This document shows positions 8,714 to 16,942 of a stretch of DNA of 32,070 bases, piece after piece. Both the position numbers and the translations under genes were made by a program. Source of the DNA: Pseudomonas kitaguniensis (GTDB lineage: Bacteria > Pseudomonadota > Gammaproteobacteria > Pseudomonadales > Pseudomonadaceae). The stretch lies in assembly GCF_009296165.1 (NCBI RefSeq), contig NZ_VUAZ01000163.1, positions 1 to 32,070 of the forward strand, read 5' to 3'. Numbering within the stretch: the first letter of the stretch is position 1; every line of letters starts with the position of its first letter. The notes under the pieces are model-generated. The model was not told where the DNA came from, ran no database searches, and worked only from the letters and a program-made list of their open reading frames with translations.

Positions 8714-9100
8714 ATGGAGCTGTCGCGCAAGGAGCAAGGTTTTACGTTGATCGAGGTGCTGGTGGCGCTGGCGATTATCGCCGTGGCGATGTCGGCGGCG
8801 GTGCGCGTCGCCGGCCTGATGACCCAAAGCAATGGGCTGCTGCGCGATCGCTCGATGGCGCTGCTGGCCGCACAAAGTCGGCTGGCGGAACTGCGTTTGG
8901 AAGGCAAACTGAAGCCCGGGCGCAAAGCCTTCGAGTGCGATCAAGGGCGCCTGCGGCTGCGCTGCGAACAAACTATCGCGCCCAGCGCCGACACACGACT
9001 GATGCGCGTCACGCTGCAGGTATCCGACAGCGAGCGCGAGGCGCCACCTTTGGCGCGGCTTGAGACGCTGCTCGGTCAACCACCGGAAAAGCCCGAATGA
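8714..9100 (+). CDS. gspI: GspI, minor pseudopilin (HxcV-like)
   Basis: A 128-residue minor pseudopilin that starts assembly of the pseudopilus tip with GspJ and GspK. The leader MELSRKEQG is followed by mature FTLIEVLVALAIIAVAMSAA, with Glu at +5. The later motif AAQSRLAELRLEG matches the helical region typical of GspI (the A...R..E.R pattern). The ATG at 8714 has an AAAGAG ribosome site; an upstream in-frame extension to 8675 would put 13 extra residues before an already complete leader and is rejected. It is divergent from gspG and convergent with gspC, with six bases between the two stops. Confidence 0.92.
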   Translation: MELSRKEQGFTLIEVLVALAIIAVAMSAAVRVAGLMTQSNGLLRDRSMALLAAQSRLAELRLEGKLKPGRKAFECDQGRLRLRCEQTIAPSADTRLMRVTLQVSDSEREAPPLARLETLLGQPPEKPE

Positions 9101-9106
9101 ACCGGC

Positions 9107-9538
9107 TCAACGCCGTATCAATTGCGGCAACACGGGGGCGTCCGGCAGCGTGCTGACCTTGAATCGAGTCTGCTCGTTGCCGCGTTCAATCACCACGGCA
9201 TCGCGCTCAATCGCCATCAGGCGTACGCCCTGGCTGAGCCGCTCACCCGCGAGAAAACCACGCGGCGGCGCGCCGTTGAGACTGAGGATCGCCACGGCGC
9301 CGTGCGCACCGGCCATCAGCCCCGAGACCTTGATGTCCACCTGCGCAGGCTGGTTGGAAAACCACTGCAATGCAGGCGTGTTGAGCGGCACCGCCGCGCT
9401 TTCGCGCTCGGCGACCGGCACTTGGCTGTCGGCCGGGTTAACCCACAGCGATGACCAGACCACCACGCCGGCCAGTGCTGCGAGCAGCGCCGCCGCCTGC
9501 ACCGACTGCGTGATCGATAAGCGAAACGTAAATGCCAA
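9107..9538 (-). CDS. gspC: GspC, short inner-membrane type II secretion protein (HxcP-like), TTG start
   Basis: GspC connects the inner-membrane platform to the secretin. This 143-residue version has one transmembrane helix (about residues 12-33) and a periplasmic HR domain (about 55-135, with NTPALQWFSNQP, AILSLNGAPPRGFLAGERL and DAVVIERG). It then stops with no PDZ or coiled-coil domain, unlike classical GspC of about 270 residues. The start is a TTG at 9538, placed seven bases after a perfect GGAGG. An ATG frame beginning at 9634 would run through the gspC/gspH promoter gap and adds non-family sequence. It is alone on this strand, divergent from gspH. Confidence 0.82.
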   Translation of the reverse strand: MAFTFRLSITQSVQAAALLAALAGVVVWSSLWVNPADSQVPVAERESAAVPLNTPALQWFSNQPAQVDIKVSGLMAGAHGAVAILSLNGAPPRGFLAGERLSQGVRLMAIERDAVVIERGNEQTRFKVSTLPDAPVLPQLIRR

Positions 9539-9651
9539 GACCGAACCTCCCTGTTGTCCCGCCGCAGAGTCTACAGTACGGCGCGGCATCTTTAACCGCC
9601 GTAAACAGCCGAGATACGCAACACCGCTCGACAACGAAGGAACGTTGCCTC

Positions 9652-10113
9652 ATGCACAAACACACGCAGCAGGGCTTTACCCTGATCGAACTGATGGTGG
9701 TGCTGGTCATCATCGGCATCGCCAGTGCGGCGATCAGCCTGAGCATCAAGCCCGACCCGGCGCACCTGTTGCGCCAGGACGCCAACCGCCTCGTGCAATT
9801 GCTGCAGATCGCCCAGGCTGAAGCCCAGGCCGACGGTCGCCCGATCGCCTGGCTGGCGGATAACCACGGGTTTCGCTTCAGCCGCCGCAATCAACAAGGC
9901 GCAGGTTTTGATCACTTCAAGACAGACCCGCAACTGCGCCCTCGCGCGTGGGACACGGCAACGGTTCAGGTACGCGTCATCCCCACACAACGCGTGGTAC
10001 TGAATGCCGAGTGGTTCGACACGCCGTTGCAACTGGAACTCTCGGACGGGCAAAACAGCCTGTCAGTAATGCGCACAGCGGCCGGCCAATTTCGAGTAGT
10101 GAACGCACCATGA
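9652..10113 (+). CDS. gspH: GspH, minor pseudopilin (HxcU-like)
   Basis: A 153-residue minor pseudopilin. The leader MHKHTQQG is cut before FTLIELMVVLVIIGIASAAI with Glu at +5. The C-terminal part contains ADGRPIAWLADNHGFRF, fitting the GspH beta-sandwich domain (GspH/FimT family). The ATG at 9652 follows AAGGA by ten bases. The reading frame stays open upstream to 9532, but that stretch belongs to the divergent promoter gap. The stop overlaps the gspJ start (ATGA). Confidence 0.9.
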   Translation: MHKHTQQGFTLIELMVVLVIIGIASAAISLSIKPDPAHLLRQDANRLVQLLQIAQAEAQADGRPIAWLADNHGFRFSRRNQQGAGFDHFKTDPQLRPRAWDTATVQVRVIPTQRVVLNAEWFDTPLQLELSDGQNSLSVMRTAAGQFRVVNAP

Positions 10114-10718
10114 AAACCGCCCAACACGGCTTTACGCTGATTGAAGTGATGGTGGCGATCATGCTGATGGCCGTCGTCAGCGTGATTGCCTGGCGCGGCC
10201 TGGACGCGGTGACCCGCACCGACAGCCATTTGCAGGCCAGCACCGAGCAGACCGAACAAATACTGCGAACCTTGAACCAGTTGGAGCGCGACTTGGCGTT
10301 GCGTGCCAGCGTCGAATTACGCGCGCCAAACCTGACCGGCCAGGAGGCTGACTCCGCGCCGGTGCCGGCGGTGATCAGCGTACGCAGCGCCGACAATCAG
10401 CGCTTTCGCCTTGACGTGATCCGCAGCGCAGCCTCGGTTAACGGCTTGCAACGCGTGCGCTGGTGGCTGAAGGGCGAAACCCTGTATCGCGCAGCAGCAC
10501 CTGCGCGCAGTCACTACCCATTGCCGGCGCCAAACGAGGGCGTGGCCGTACTCGACAAGGTCAGTGACCTGCAGGTGCGCGTTTGGGAACCCGGCCAGGG
10601 CTGGCGTCAACTCAGCGGCAATCGCAAAGACGAACCCTCTGGCCTGGAAATCAACCTGACCCGGCAAACACTGCAGGGTGCCGAACACTATCGGCAAGTG
10701 ATCGGCCCACTCGATTGA
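10110..10718 (+). CDS. gspJ: GspJ, minor pseudopilin (HxcW-like)
   Basis: A 202-residue minor pseudopilin of the tip complex. The leader MKTAQHG is followed by FTLIEVMVAIMLMAVVSVIA; the next residues WRGLDAVTRTDSHL and LRTLNQLERDLALR are typical of GspJ. The C-terminus has the family's predicted beta strands, ending EHYRQVIGPLD. It starts inside the gspH stop (ATGA overlap), so the two form a translationally coupled pair. It is the last T2SS gene. Confidence 0.92.
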   Translation: MKTAQHGFTLIEVMVAIMLMAVVSVIAWRGLDAVTRTDSHLQASTEQTEQILRTLNQLERDLALRASVELRAPNLTGQEADSAPVPAVISVRSADNQRFRLDVIRSAASVNGLQRVRWWLKGETLYRAAAPARSHYPLPAPNEGVAVLDKVSDLQVRVWEPGQGWRQLSGNRKDEPSGLEINLTRQTLQGAEHYRQVIGPLD

Positions 10719-10782
10719 GCAAAGCGCGCGGCACGCCGACATCACGCACGCGCTCCACACGCCGCACAACATGATTATTTAT

Positions 10783-10798
10783 GATTATAAAAATAATC
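10783..10798. promoter_or_regulatory. Palindrome in an AT-rich intergenic region upstream of the TonB receptor operon
   Basis: GATTAT-AAAA-ATAATC is a perfect inverted repeat inside a very A/T-rich stretch (about 10770-10835) in an otherwise GC-rich window. The octamer ATGATTAT also occurs twice at a ten-base period (10771-10778 and 10781-10788). This would suit a dimeric repressor or activator site for the import operon starting at 10993. It only loosely resembles a Fur box, and the regulator is unknown. The rest of 10719-10992 holds no gene that I can support. Confidence 0.4.
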
Positions 10799-10992
10799 TA
10801 AATAACATAATTTAATAATTAGCTTATTCCAAAAAAGACCTTCACTCGGGTTTTTTATAGTAATACCTTCGCATCAGCCCTTGAAGCCAATCACCCTCGG
10901 CTGAAAACAGCCTGAACTTCCCTCACCGATAATGCTTTCGAAGCTGCACCCGTACCACGGGCCAGTGCCGGGCTTAATGGACTATTTCCGAC

Positions 10993-13419
10993 ATGCCAGA
11001 CATTGCCACCGCGCTACCGAGCAAAAAGTTTCACCTGTCACTGTTAACCAGTTCACTGCTGCTCGCGGCGGCGCCAACGTATGCCAAGGCTGATGATACC
11101 CAGCTCAACACCGTCACCGTGATTTCCACCGGCTTGCGTGGCCAGGAACGCACCGTGGCCAACAGCCCGGCGCCGATTGACGTGATCAACAACGAACAAC
11201 TGCTCAAGACCGGGCGCGCCGAGCTGTCCGAGGCGATTGCAAAACTGCTGCCCTCATTCAATTTCGGCACCAATATCGCAGGCTACAACTCGGTGACGCG
11301 ACCGCTGAGCAACCGCAGCCTCGGCCCGGCCTATACGCTGGTACTGGTGAATGGCAAACGCCGCCACAACGGTGCAACCGGCCAACGCGGCTCGATCGAC
11401 AACAGCGGCGCGAATGCGGTGGACATCGACCTGATCCCGGTCAGTGCGGTCGACCACATCGAAGTGCTTAAAGACAGCGCTGCCGCACAGTACGGTTCGG
11501 ACGCGGTGGCCGGGGTGATCAATATCATCCTCAAGTCCAGCGACAACGGCGGGCACCTGGAAACCAGCTACGGGCAGTTATTCTCCGGCCAGGGCGAAAC
11601 CATCAAGGTGGCCGGCGACCAGGGCTTTAAACTCGGTGAAAGCGGCTTCTTTCACTTTTCCGCCGATGCGCGCAAACGCGGCGAAGCGGCCTGGAACGAC
11701 AAGGCCGACAGCAGCGTGCGCGCGTTCAACGACCCGGCCAGGGAGGCGGCATGGGACCGGGTTGCGATCAAAAACGGCGACCCCGACCTCAAAGCCTTCA
11801 ACCTCGGCTATAACGCCGAGCTGCCACTCGAAGACCTCACGCTGTATTCGTTCAGCACCTACGGCGAGCGCGATGCCGAGGCCGCCAACTACTTCCGCCT
11901 GCCGACCGGCAGCGCGGCGGTGCCGGAAGTGTTCCCGGACGGTTATTACCCGCTGAACAACATCAAGGACCGCGATTACCAGTTGCTGTTCGGCGGCAAG
12001 GGCTTGCTCGCCGAGTGGAACTGGGACCTTAGCACCACCTACGGGCGCAATAATGTTCACCACTCAAGCGACCTCAACATCAACCCGTCGCTGGGCACCG
12101 CGTCGCCGACCAAATTCGATAACCTCGCCACCTTCCGCTTTGAACAATGGGTGAATAACCTCGACTTCACGCGCCGCTACGACAGCCTGTTCAACCTGAC
12201 CTCGCCAGTGCAGGTGTCGGCTGGCCTGGAACATCGTTGGGAGCATTTCAGCACCTTTGCCGGCGACCCCGAGGCCTACATCACCGGCACCTACCCTGCC
12301 GCCTCGGGCGCGCAGGCGGCGGTGACGATTCGCCCGGAGGACGAAGTCAGCCTGATCCGCAACAACTATGCGGGCTACCTGGACCTCGGGTTTGACTTGA
12401 CCGAGCGCTGGTTTCTCGACGTGGCCGGGCGCGTCGAACATTACGACGATGATTCCGGCAACACCTTCGGGCTCAAGGTCAATTCGCGCTACGAACTCAC
12501 CGACAGCGTGGCCGTGCGCGGCACCGTAGGCACCGGGTTTCGCGCGCCGTCGCTGACCCAGATTGGCTACACCGTGGCAGACAATCGGGTGGCCGTCGAC
12601 GTGAATGGCAACGTGGTGCCGGCCGTCACTCGCCTGACGCCTTCCGGCAGCAACCTCGCCAAAGCCCTGGGCGGTGATGATTTAAAGCCGGAAAAGTCAC
12701 GCAACCTGGGCTTGGGTTTGACCTGGCAACCGGCGCCGCGCACCAGCATCACCGCCGACGCTTACCTGATCGACATTGATGACCGCATCGCGCTGACCAG
12801 CAACCTGTATGACCAAGGCAACGGCGTCATCAACGGCATTCTTGCCGCGCAAGGCATCCCCACCGGTACGTGGGTCAACTATTACACCAACGCCTTCGAC
12901 ACCCGCACCCGCGGCCTCGATGTGGTTGCCGACCACACCACGCCGCTGGCAGCCTTCGGCGAGGTGCGCTGGAGCCTGGGCTTCAACTGGAACAAAACCA
13001 CCGTCGAAGACCGCCGCGACACCCCGGCGGCGCTCGCCAGTTCCGGCGTAACCCTGGTCGGCCGTGACCGCGAGGGCGACCTGACTGAAGCCTCACCCAA
13101 GACCAAATGGATTCTGGGCGCCAACTGGAAGGTCGAGGACCTCGCGGTCAACCTGCAAACCAGCCGCTACGGCGCGGTCAAGACCTTGGCCGTCAACCCC
13201 GGCGGTGACCGCAGCTTCGGTGCCAAATGGATCACCGACCTCGACGTCAGCTACACCTTCGTCGATCACCTGACCGTCAGCGTCGGCGGCACCAACCTCT
13301 TCAACGTACGGCCCGACCGCCACGCGGTGTACAGCAACCTGGGCCTGGCGCCTTACGGCAACGCGCCGTTCTACCCCGGCGGCGGCTACTGGTACACCAA
13401 GCTCGCCTACGACTTCTGA
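10993..13419 (+). CDS. TonB-dependent outer-membrane receptor (SppR-like)
   Basis: An 808-residue outer-membrane gated channel for TonB-ExbBD-driven uptake. A signal peptide ends about residue 31 (LLAAAPTYA), followed by a TonB-box-like LNTVTVIST near residue 38. The plug spans about 50-185, with VLVNGKRRHNG and the conserved VDHIEVLKDSAAAQYGSDAV; a 22-strand barrel follows, with TGFRAPSL near residue 517 and a terminal Phe (KLAYDF). No N-terminal signalling domain is present, so it is not a sigma-regulator transducer. It is directly upstream of an Opp/Dpp-type ABC importer, as in the P. aeruginosa SppR-SppABCD set, so the substrate is probably a chelate or peptide-like molecule. The substrate is inference; the receptor class is clear. 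Confidence 0.93.
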   Translation: MPDIATALPSKKFHLSLLTSSLLLAAAPTYAKADDTQLNTVTVISTGLRGQERTVANSPAPIDVINNEQLLKTGRAELSEAIAKLLPSFNFGTNIAGYNSVTRPLSNRSLGPAYTLVLVNGKRRHNGATGQRGSIDNSGANAVDIDLIPVSAVDHIEVLKDSAAAQYGSDAVAGVINIILKSSDNGGHLETSYGQLFSGQGETIKVAGDQGFKLGESGFFHFSADARKRGEAAWNDKADSSVRAFNDPAREAAWDRVAIKNGDPDLKAFNLGYNAELPLEDLTLYSFSTYGERDAEAANYFRLPTGSAAVPEVFPDGYYPLNNIKDRDYQLLFGGKGLLAEWNWDLSTTYGRNNVHHSSDLNINPSLGTASPTKFDNLATFRFEQWVNNLDFTRRYDSLFNLTSPVQVSAGLEHRWEHFSTFAGDPEAYITGTYPAASGAQAAVTIRPEDEVSLIRNNYAGYLDLGFDLTERWFLDVAGRVEHYDDDSGNTFGLKVNSRYELTDSVAVRGTVGTGFRAPSLTQIGYTVADNRVAVDVNGNVVPAVTRLTPSGSNLAKALGGDDLKPEKSRNLGLGLTWQPAPRTSITADAYLIDIDDRIALTSNLYDQGNGVINGILAAQGIPTGTWVNYYTNAFDTRTRGLDVVADHTTPLAAFGEVRWSLGFNWNKTTVEDRRDTPAALASSGVTLVGRDREGDLTEASPKTKWILGANWKVEDLAVNLQTSRYGAVKTLAVNPGGDRSFGAKWITDLDVSYTFVDHLTVSVGGTNLFNVRPDRHAVYSNLGLAPYGNAPFYPGGGYWYTKLAYDF

Positions 13420-13463
13420 TCCACACCTTGCATGCACCCGAATCGCCACACGAGGGCACCCCA

Positions 13464-15092
13464 TTGAATACCTCCCACTTGATGCGTCGTTTGCTGGCCC
13501 CTGGTGCCTTGGCGTTAAGCCTTGCCGCGTGCTCACCGTCGCCCACTGACACGGCCGCCAAGACCTTGAACATTGCCTTCTTCGGCGACAACACCACCTT
13601 GGTCAGCCTTGATCCGTTTCAGGTGTACTGGCTCGAACACCGCGTGTTGCTGCGCAATGTCGCCGAATCGCTGACCGACCAGGACCCGGCCACGGGCAAG
13701 ATCATTCCGTGGCTGGCCGAGCGTTGGGAGGTCAGTGACGATGCGCTGACCTACACCTTCCACCTGCGCAATAACGTGACCTTCAGCAACGGCGAGCGCT
13801 TTGATGCCAACGCGGTGAAAACCGCGTTCGACAGCGACAAGGCCTTTGCCGCCGAGTTGCCGGCGACGTTCGGCGCGACGTACCTGGCAGGTTATGACCA
13901 CGCCGAAGTGGTCGATGATTTCACCGTCAAATTGGTGCTCGCCAAGCCCAACGCCGGGTTCCTGCAAGCCACGTCCACCACCAACCTGGCGATTTTGGCG
14001 CCCGCCTCGTACGCGCTGAGCGCCAAGCAGCGCTCGCTGGGCAAGATCATCGGCACCGGGCCATTTGTGCTGCAAAGCTACACGCCGGAAGTCGGCGCGC
14101 ACCTGACCAAGCGCAAGGGTTATGCCTGGGCCTCGGCGAATATGCACAACCAGGGCGAAGCACACGTTGATGCCGTGGAAATCAGTTATATACCCGAAGA
14201 GAGCGTGCGCAACGGCCTGTTCCTGCAAGGCAAGGCCGACATTCTGTGGCCGCGCAACCCGTTCTCGGAGGTTGACCTGAAACTGTTCCAGTCCAAAGGC
14301 GCGACCCTCCAGAGCCGCTCGCTGCCGGGACCGGCCTTGAACCTCTACCCCAACACCCGTGGCGACCGCCCGCTGGCCGACAAGCAAGTGCGCCTGGCGC
14401 TGCAAAAGGCCATCGACCGCACCAGTTACGCCAGCACCGTGTACAACGCCGAGTTCCCGGTGGTAGATGGCATCTTCGATGTGACCACGCCCTACTTCAA
14501 AAGCCAGGGCGGCAAGTTGGCATTTGACCCGGCAGGTGCAGAGCGCCTGCTCGATGAAGCCGGCTGGGCCAAAGGCGCCGACGGCTATCGGCAGAAGAAC
14601 GGCAAGCGCCTCAGCCTCAGCTACAACATCAGCCCTGCGGAAACTGCCGGTGACGTGCTGCTTCAAGACCAACTGCGCAAGGTCGGTATCGAGCTCAAAC
14701 TCAGCGTGGTGACACGCGCCGAATGGGTCGCCAACAACTCCGCCGGCAACTATGACCTGACAATCAACTACATGACCCGCGCCGACCCGATAATCTTGCA
14801 AACCATCCTTGATCCACGCACCGCCAACAGCTCGACCCTGGCGACCAACCTCTACGAACCGGCGGTGCTGGAAAAAGCCAAAGGCTTGTTCGATGCCGGT
14901 ATCACCGCGACCCAAAGCCAACAGCGCGCGGCGGCTTACGGCGAGCTGCAAGACTTGCTGATTGATGAGGCCTCGGCGTTCCCGGTGTATGAGCGCGTGT
15001 GGCAGGCCGCGACGTCGGCCAAGGTGAAAAACTTCCGCTGGACCGCCGAAGGCTTCGCGCTGCTCGGTGACATCGAGATCGCTGCGCCATGA
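13464..15092 (+). CDS. Periplasmic solute-binding lipoprotein, family 5 (SppA/DppA-like)
   Basis: A 542-residue extracytoplasmic binding protein of the peptide/nickel/opine family (SBP_bac_5). The signal ends with the lipobox SLAAC, Cys23, predicting a lipid anchor. Family landmarks include DPFQVYWLEHRVLLRNVAESLTD near the mature start, WEVSDDALTYTFHLRNNVTF and GTGPFVLQSYTP. I place the start at TTG 13464 because GAGGG precedes it by about eight bases; ATG 13482 is an alternative six codons downstream without a ribosome site. The long upstream open frame overlaps the receptor gene and is rejected. The stop overlaps the next permease (ATGA). The ligand cannot be read from sequence. Confidence 0.9.
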   Translation: MNTSHLMRRLLAPGALALSLAACSPSPTDTAAKTLNIAFFGDNTTLVSLDPFQVYWLEHRVLLRNVAESLTDQDPATGKIIPWLAERWEVSDDALTYTFHLRNNVTFSNGERFDANAVKTAFDSDKAFAAELPATFGATYLAGYDHAEVVDDFTVKLVLAKPNAGFLQATSTTNLAILAPASYALSAKQRSLGKIIGTGPFVLQSYTPEVGAHLTKRKGYAWASANMHNQGEAHVDAVEISYIPEESVRNGLFLQGKADILWPRNPFSEVDLKLFQSKGATLQSRSLPGPALNLYPNTRGDRPLADKQVRLALQKAIDRTSYASTVYNAEFPVVDGIFDVTTPYFKSQGGKLAFDPAGAERLLDEAGWAKGADGYRQKNGKRLSLSYNISPAETAGDVLLQDQLRKVGIELKLSVVTRAEWVANNSAGNYDLTINYMTRADPIILQTILDPRTANSSTLATNLYEPAVLEKAKGLFDAGITATQSQQRAAAYGELQDLLIDEASAFPVYERVWQAATSAKVKNFRWTAEGFALLGDIEIAAP

Positions 15093-16039
15093 GCCGCTAC
15101 CTGATCGGCCGTGTCGGCCAGGCGCTGTTGGTGTTATGGGGCGCCTACAGCATCACCTACTTCATCCTCTACCTGCTGCCGGGCGACACCTTGTCGATCA
15201 TGCTCAGTGCCTCGGGCATGGAAGCCGATGCGCTGTCGCCCGCCGACCTGGCCAAGGCGCGGGCTTACTATGGCCTGGACAAAGGCCTGTTCGAGCAATA
15301 CATCGACCTGCTGCTGGGCGCGTTGCGCGGTGACTTCGGGCAATCGCTTTCGCTGAATCGCCCGGTGGCCGAGCTGCTTGCCGAGCGCCTGCCGCAAACC
15401 TTGGCGTTGGCCGGGATGGCCATCCTGCTGTCGCTGGTCGGCGGCATCGGTCTGGCTTACCTGACCGCCTACATTCGCTGGCAGCCTTTGAAAAAAGCGC
15501 TGGCGCGCCTGCCGTCGCTGGGCTTTTCGGTGCCGGTATTCTGGATGGGCCTGCTGCTGATTCAAGTGTTTGCCTTTGGCCTTGGCTGGTTCCCCGCAAC
15601 CGGCAGCCGGGGCATTGAAAGCCTGGTACTGCCAGCGATCACGCTGGCGATTCCGAGTGCCGCGGTCTACGCGCAGGTGCTGCAACGCAGTTTTCAGGGC
15701 GTATGGAAAGAGTCTTACATCATCACCGCCTATGCCAAGGGCCTCAGCCGTGGCCAGGTGCAGGCTCGCCACGGGTTCAAGAACGCCGCGCTGCCGATCC
15801 TCACGCTGATCGGTTTGCAGGTGGGTAATACGGTGTCCGGCGCAGTGCTGGTGGAAACCATTTTCGCCCGCTCCGGCATTGGCCGCCTGGCCCAGGAAGC
15901 GGTGCTGCGCCAGGACATTCCAGTGGTGCTGGCGATAGTCGCGGTGTCGGCGGCGGCATTTGTACTGGTGAACCTGCTGGTCGACCTGCTTTACCCGTGG
16001 CTCGACCCGCGCATCTCACACACGCCAAAGGTGTCTTAG
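15089..16039 (+). CDS. ABC importer permease, DppB/OppB type (SppB-like)
   Basis: A 316-residue inner-membrane permease with about six transmembrane helices. It opens MSRYLIGRVGQALLVLWGAY, the standard start of DppB-like subunits. The BPD transport EAA-like loop is AYAKGLSRGQVQARHGFKNA (near residue 212), which docks the ATPase. It overlaps the binding-protein stop and is three bases from the next permease, so this is one operon. It should pair with the following permease as a heterodimer. Confidence 0.93.
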   Translation: MSRYLIGRVGQALLVLWGAYSITYFILYLLPGDTLSIMLSASGMEADALSPADLAKARAYYGLDKGLFEQYIDLLLGALRGDFGQSLSLNRPVAELLAERLPQTLALAGMAILLSLVGGIGLAYLTAYIRWQPLKKALARLPSLGFSVPVFWMGLLLIQVFAFGLGWFPATGSRGIESLVLPAITLAIPSAAVYAQVLQRSFQGVWKESYIITAYAKGLSRGQVQARHGFKNAALPILTLIGLQVGNTVSGAVLVETIFARSGIGRLAQEAVLRQDIPVVLAIVAVSAAAFVLVNLLVDLLYPWLDPRISHTPKVS

Positions 16040-16042
16040 ACC

Positions 16043-16942
16043 ATGACTGTTCTTGAGCAGAACCTCGGCCGTACCACCCTCCCCGCCAGCCCCGGCGTGT
16101 GGCGCCGGCGCACTCGTCTGCAACGCGCAGCCTCAGTGGTATTGCCATTGTTGCGACGGCCGGGGTTTACCCTGGCGGCGCTGATCGTGTGTTTCGCGCT
16201 GGTATCGGCCCTGGCGCCACACTGGCTGAGCAGTTTCGACCCTTACGCCACCGCGCCCGCCGCCAAACTCACACCACCCAACCTGAGCCATTGGTTCGGC
16301 ACCGATGAGCTGGGCCGCGACCTGTTTACCCGAGTGGTCTACGGCGCCAGCCTGTCGGTACTCGCAGCCTTCCTCGCGGTCGGTATCGCGCTGGTCGGCG
16401 GGCTCGGGCTGGGCATTTTGTCCGGGTTTGCCGGCGGGCGAATCGATGCGGTGATCATGCGTTTTGTCGACGTGCTGCTCGCCCTGCCCGGCCTGTTGTT
16501 GGCCCTGGCGATTGTCACAGCCATCGGCTTCGGCACTGTGCCGGTGGCCGTCGCCGTGGGCATCGGCATCATTCCGGGGTTCGCGCGCACCACCCGCGCC
16601 GAAGTCCTGCGGGTCAAAACCCTGCCCTACGTCGAAGCTGCGCGTTTGGGCGGCGCGAGCTGGGCGCGCACTTTGCTGCGGCACATCCTGCCCAACGCCT
16701 GGGGCCCGGTGGCGGTGCTGGCGACACTCGATTTCGGCGCCGCGATCCTCGCCACCGCGGGCCTGAGTTTTCTCGGTTTCGGCGCCGCACCACCGGCAGC
16801 GGAATGGGGCACCTTGATCGCCAACGGCCGCCACTTTCTAATCACCGCGCCGTGGGTTTCGCTACTGCCCGGCCTGTTCCTGGTCGCTGTGGTGTTCAGC
16901 CTCAACCATATCGCCCGCACCTTTGAGGAGATCCAGCGATGA
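16043..16942 (+). CDS. ABC importer permease, DppC/OppC type (SppC-like)
   Basis: A 299-residue permease. A cytoplasmic N-terminus rich in Arg precedes the first helix (FTLAALIVCFALVSALAP), and the DppC hallmark HWFGTDELGRDLFTRVVYGA follows near residue 82. The EAA-like coupling loop is YVEAARLGGASWARTLLRHI (near residue 196), and the C-terminal membrane segment includes AGLSFLGFGAAPPAAEWGTL. The stop overlaps the ATPase start (ATGA). Frame intact. Confidence 0.93.
   Translation: MTVLEQNLGRTTLPASPGVWRRRTRLQRAASVVLPLLRRPGFTLAALIVCFALVSALAPHWLSSFDPYATAPAAKLTPPNLSHWFGTDELGRDLFTRVVYGASLSVLAAFLAVGIALVGGLGLGILSGFAGGRIDAVIMRFVDVLLALPGLLLALAIVTAIGFGTVPVAVAVGIGIIPGFARTTRAEVLRVKTLPYVEAARLGGASWARTLLRHILPNAWGPVAVLATLDFGAAILATAGLSFLGFGAAPPAAEWGTLIANGRHFLITAPWVSLLPGLFLVAVVFSLNHIARTFEEIQR

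Noticed and set aside
10831..10856. A-run and T-run flanking ACC/GGT, looking like a bidirectional terminator after gspJ
   Set aside because: Only three GC-type pairs in the stem with a wobble; too weak to call.
13533..14951. 472-codon minus-strand frame opposite the binding protein
   Set aside because: No recognisable domains and wholly antisense to a clear SBP_bac_5 gene.
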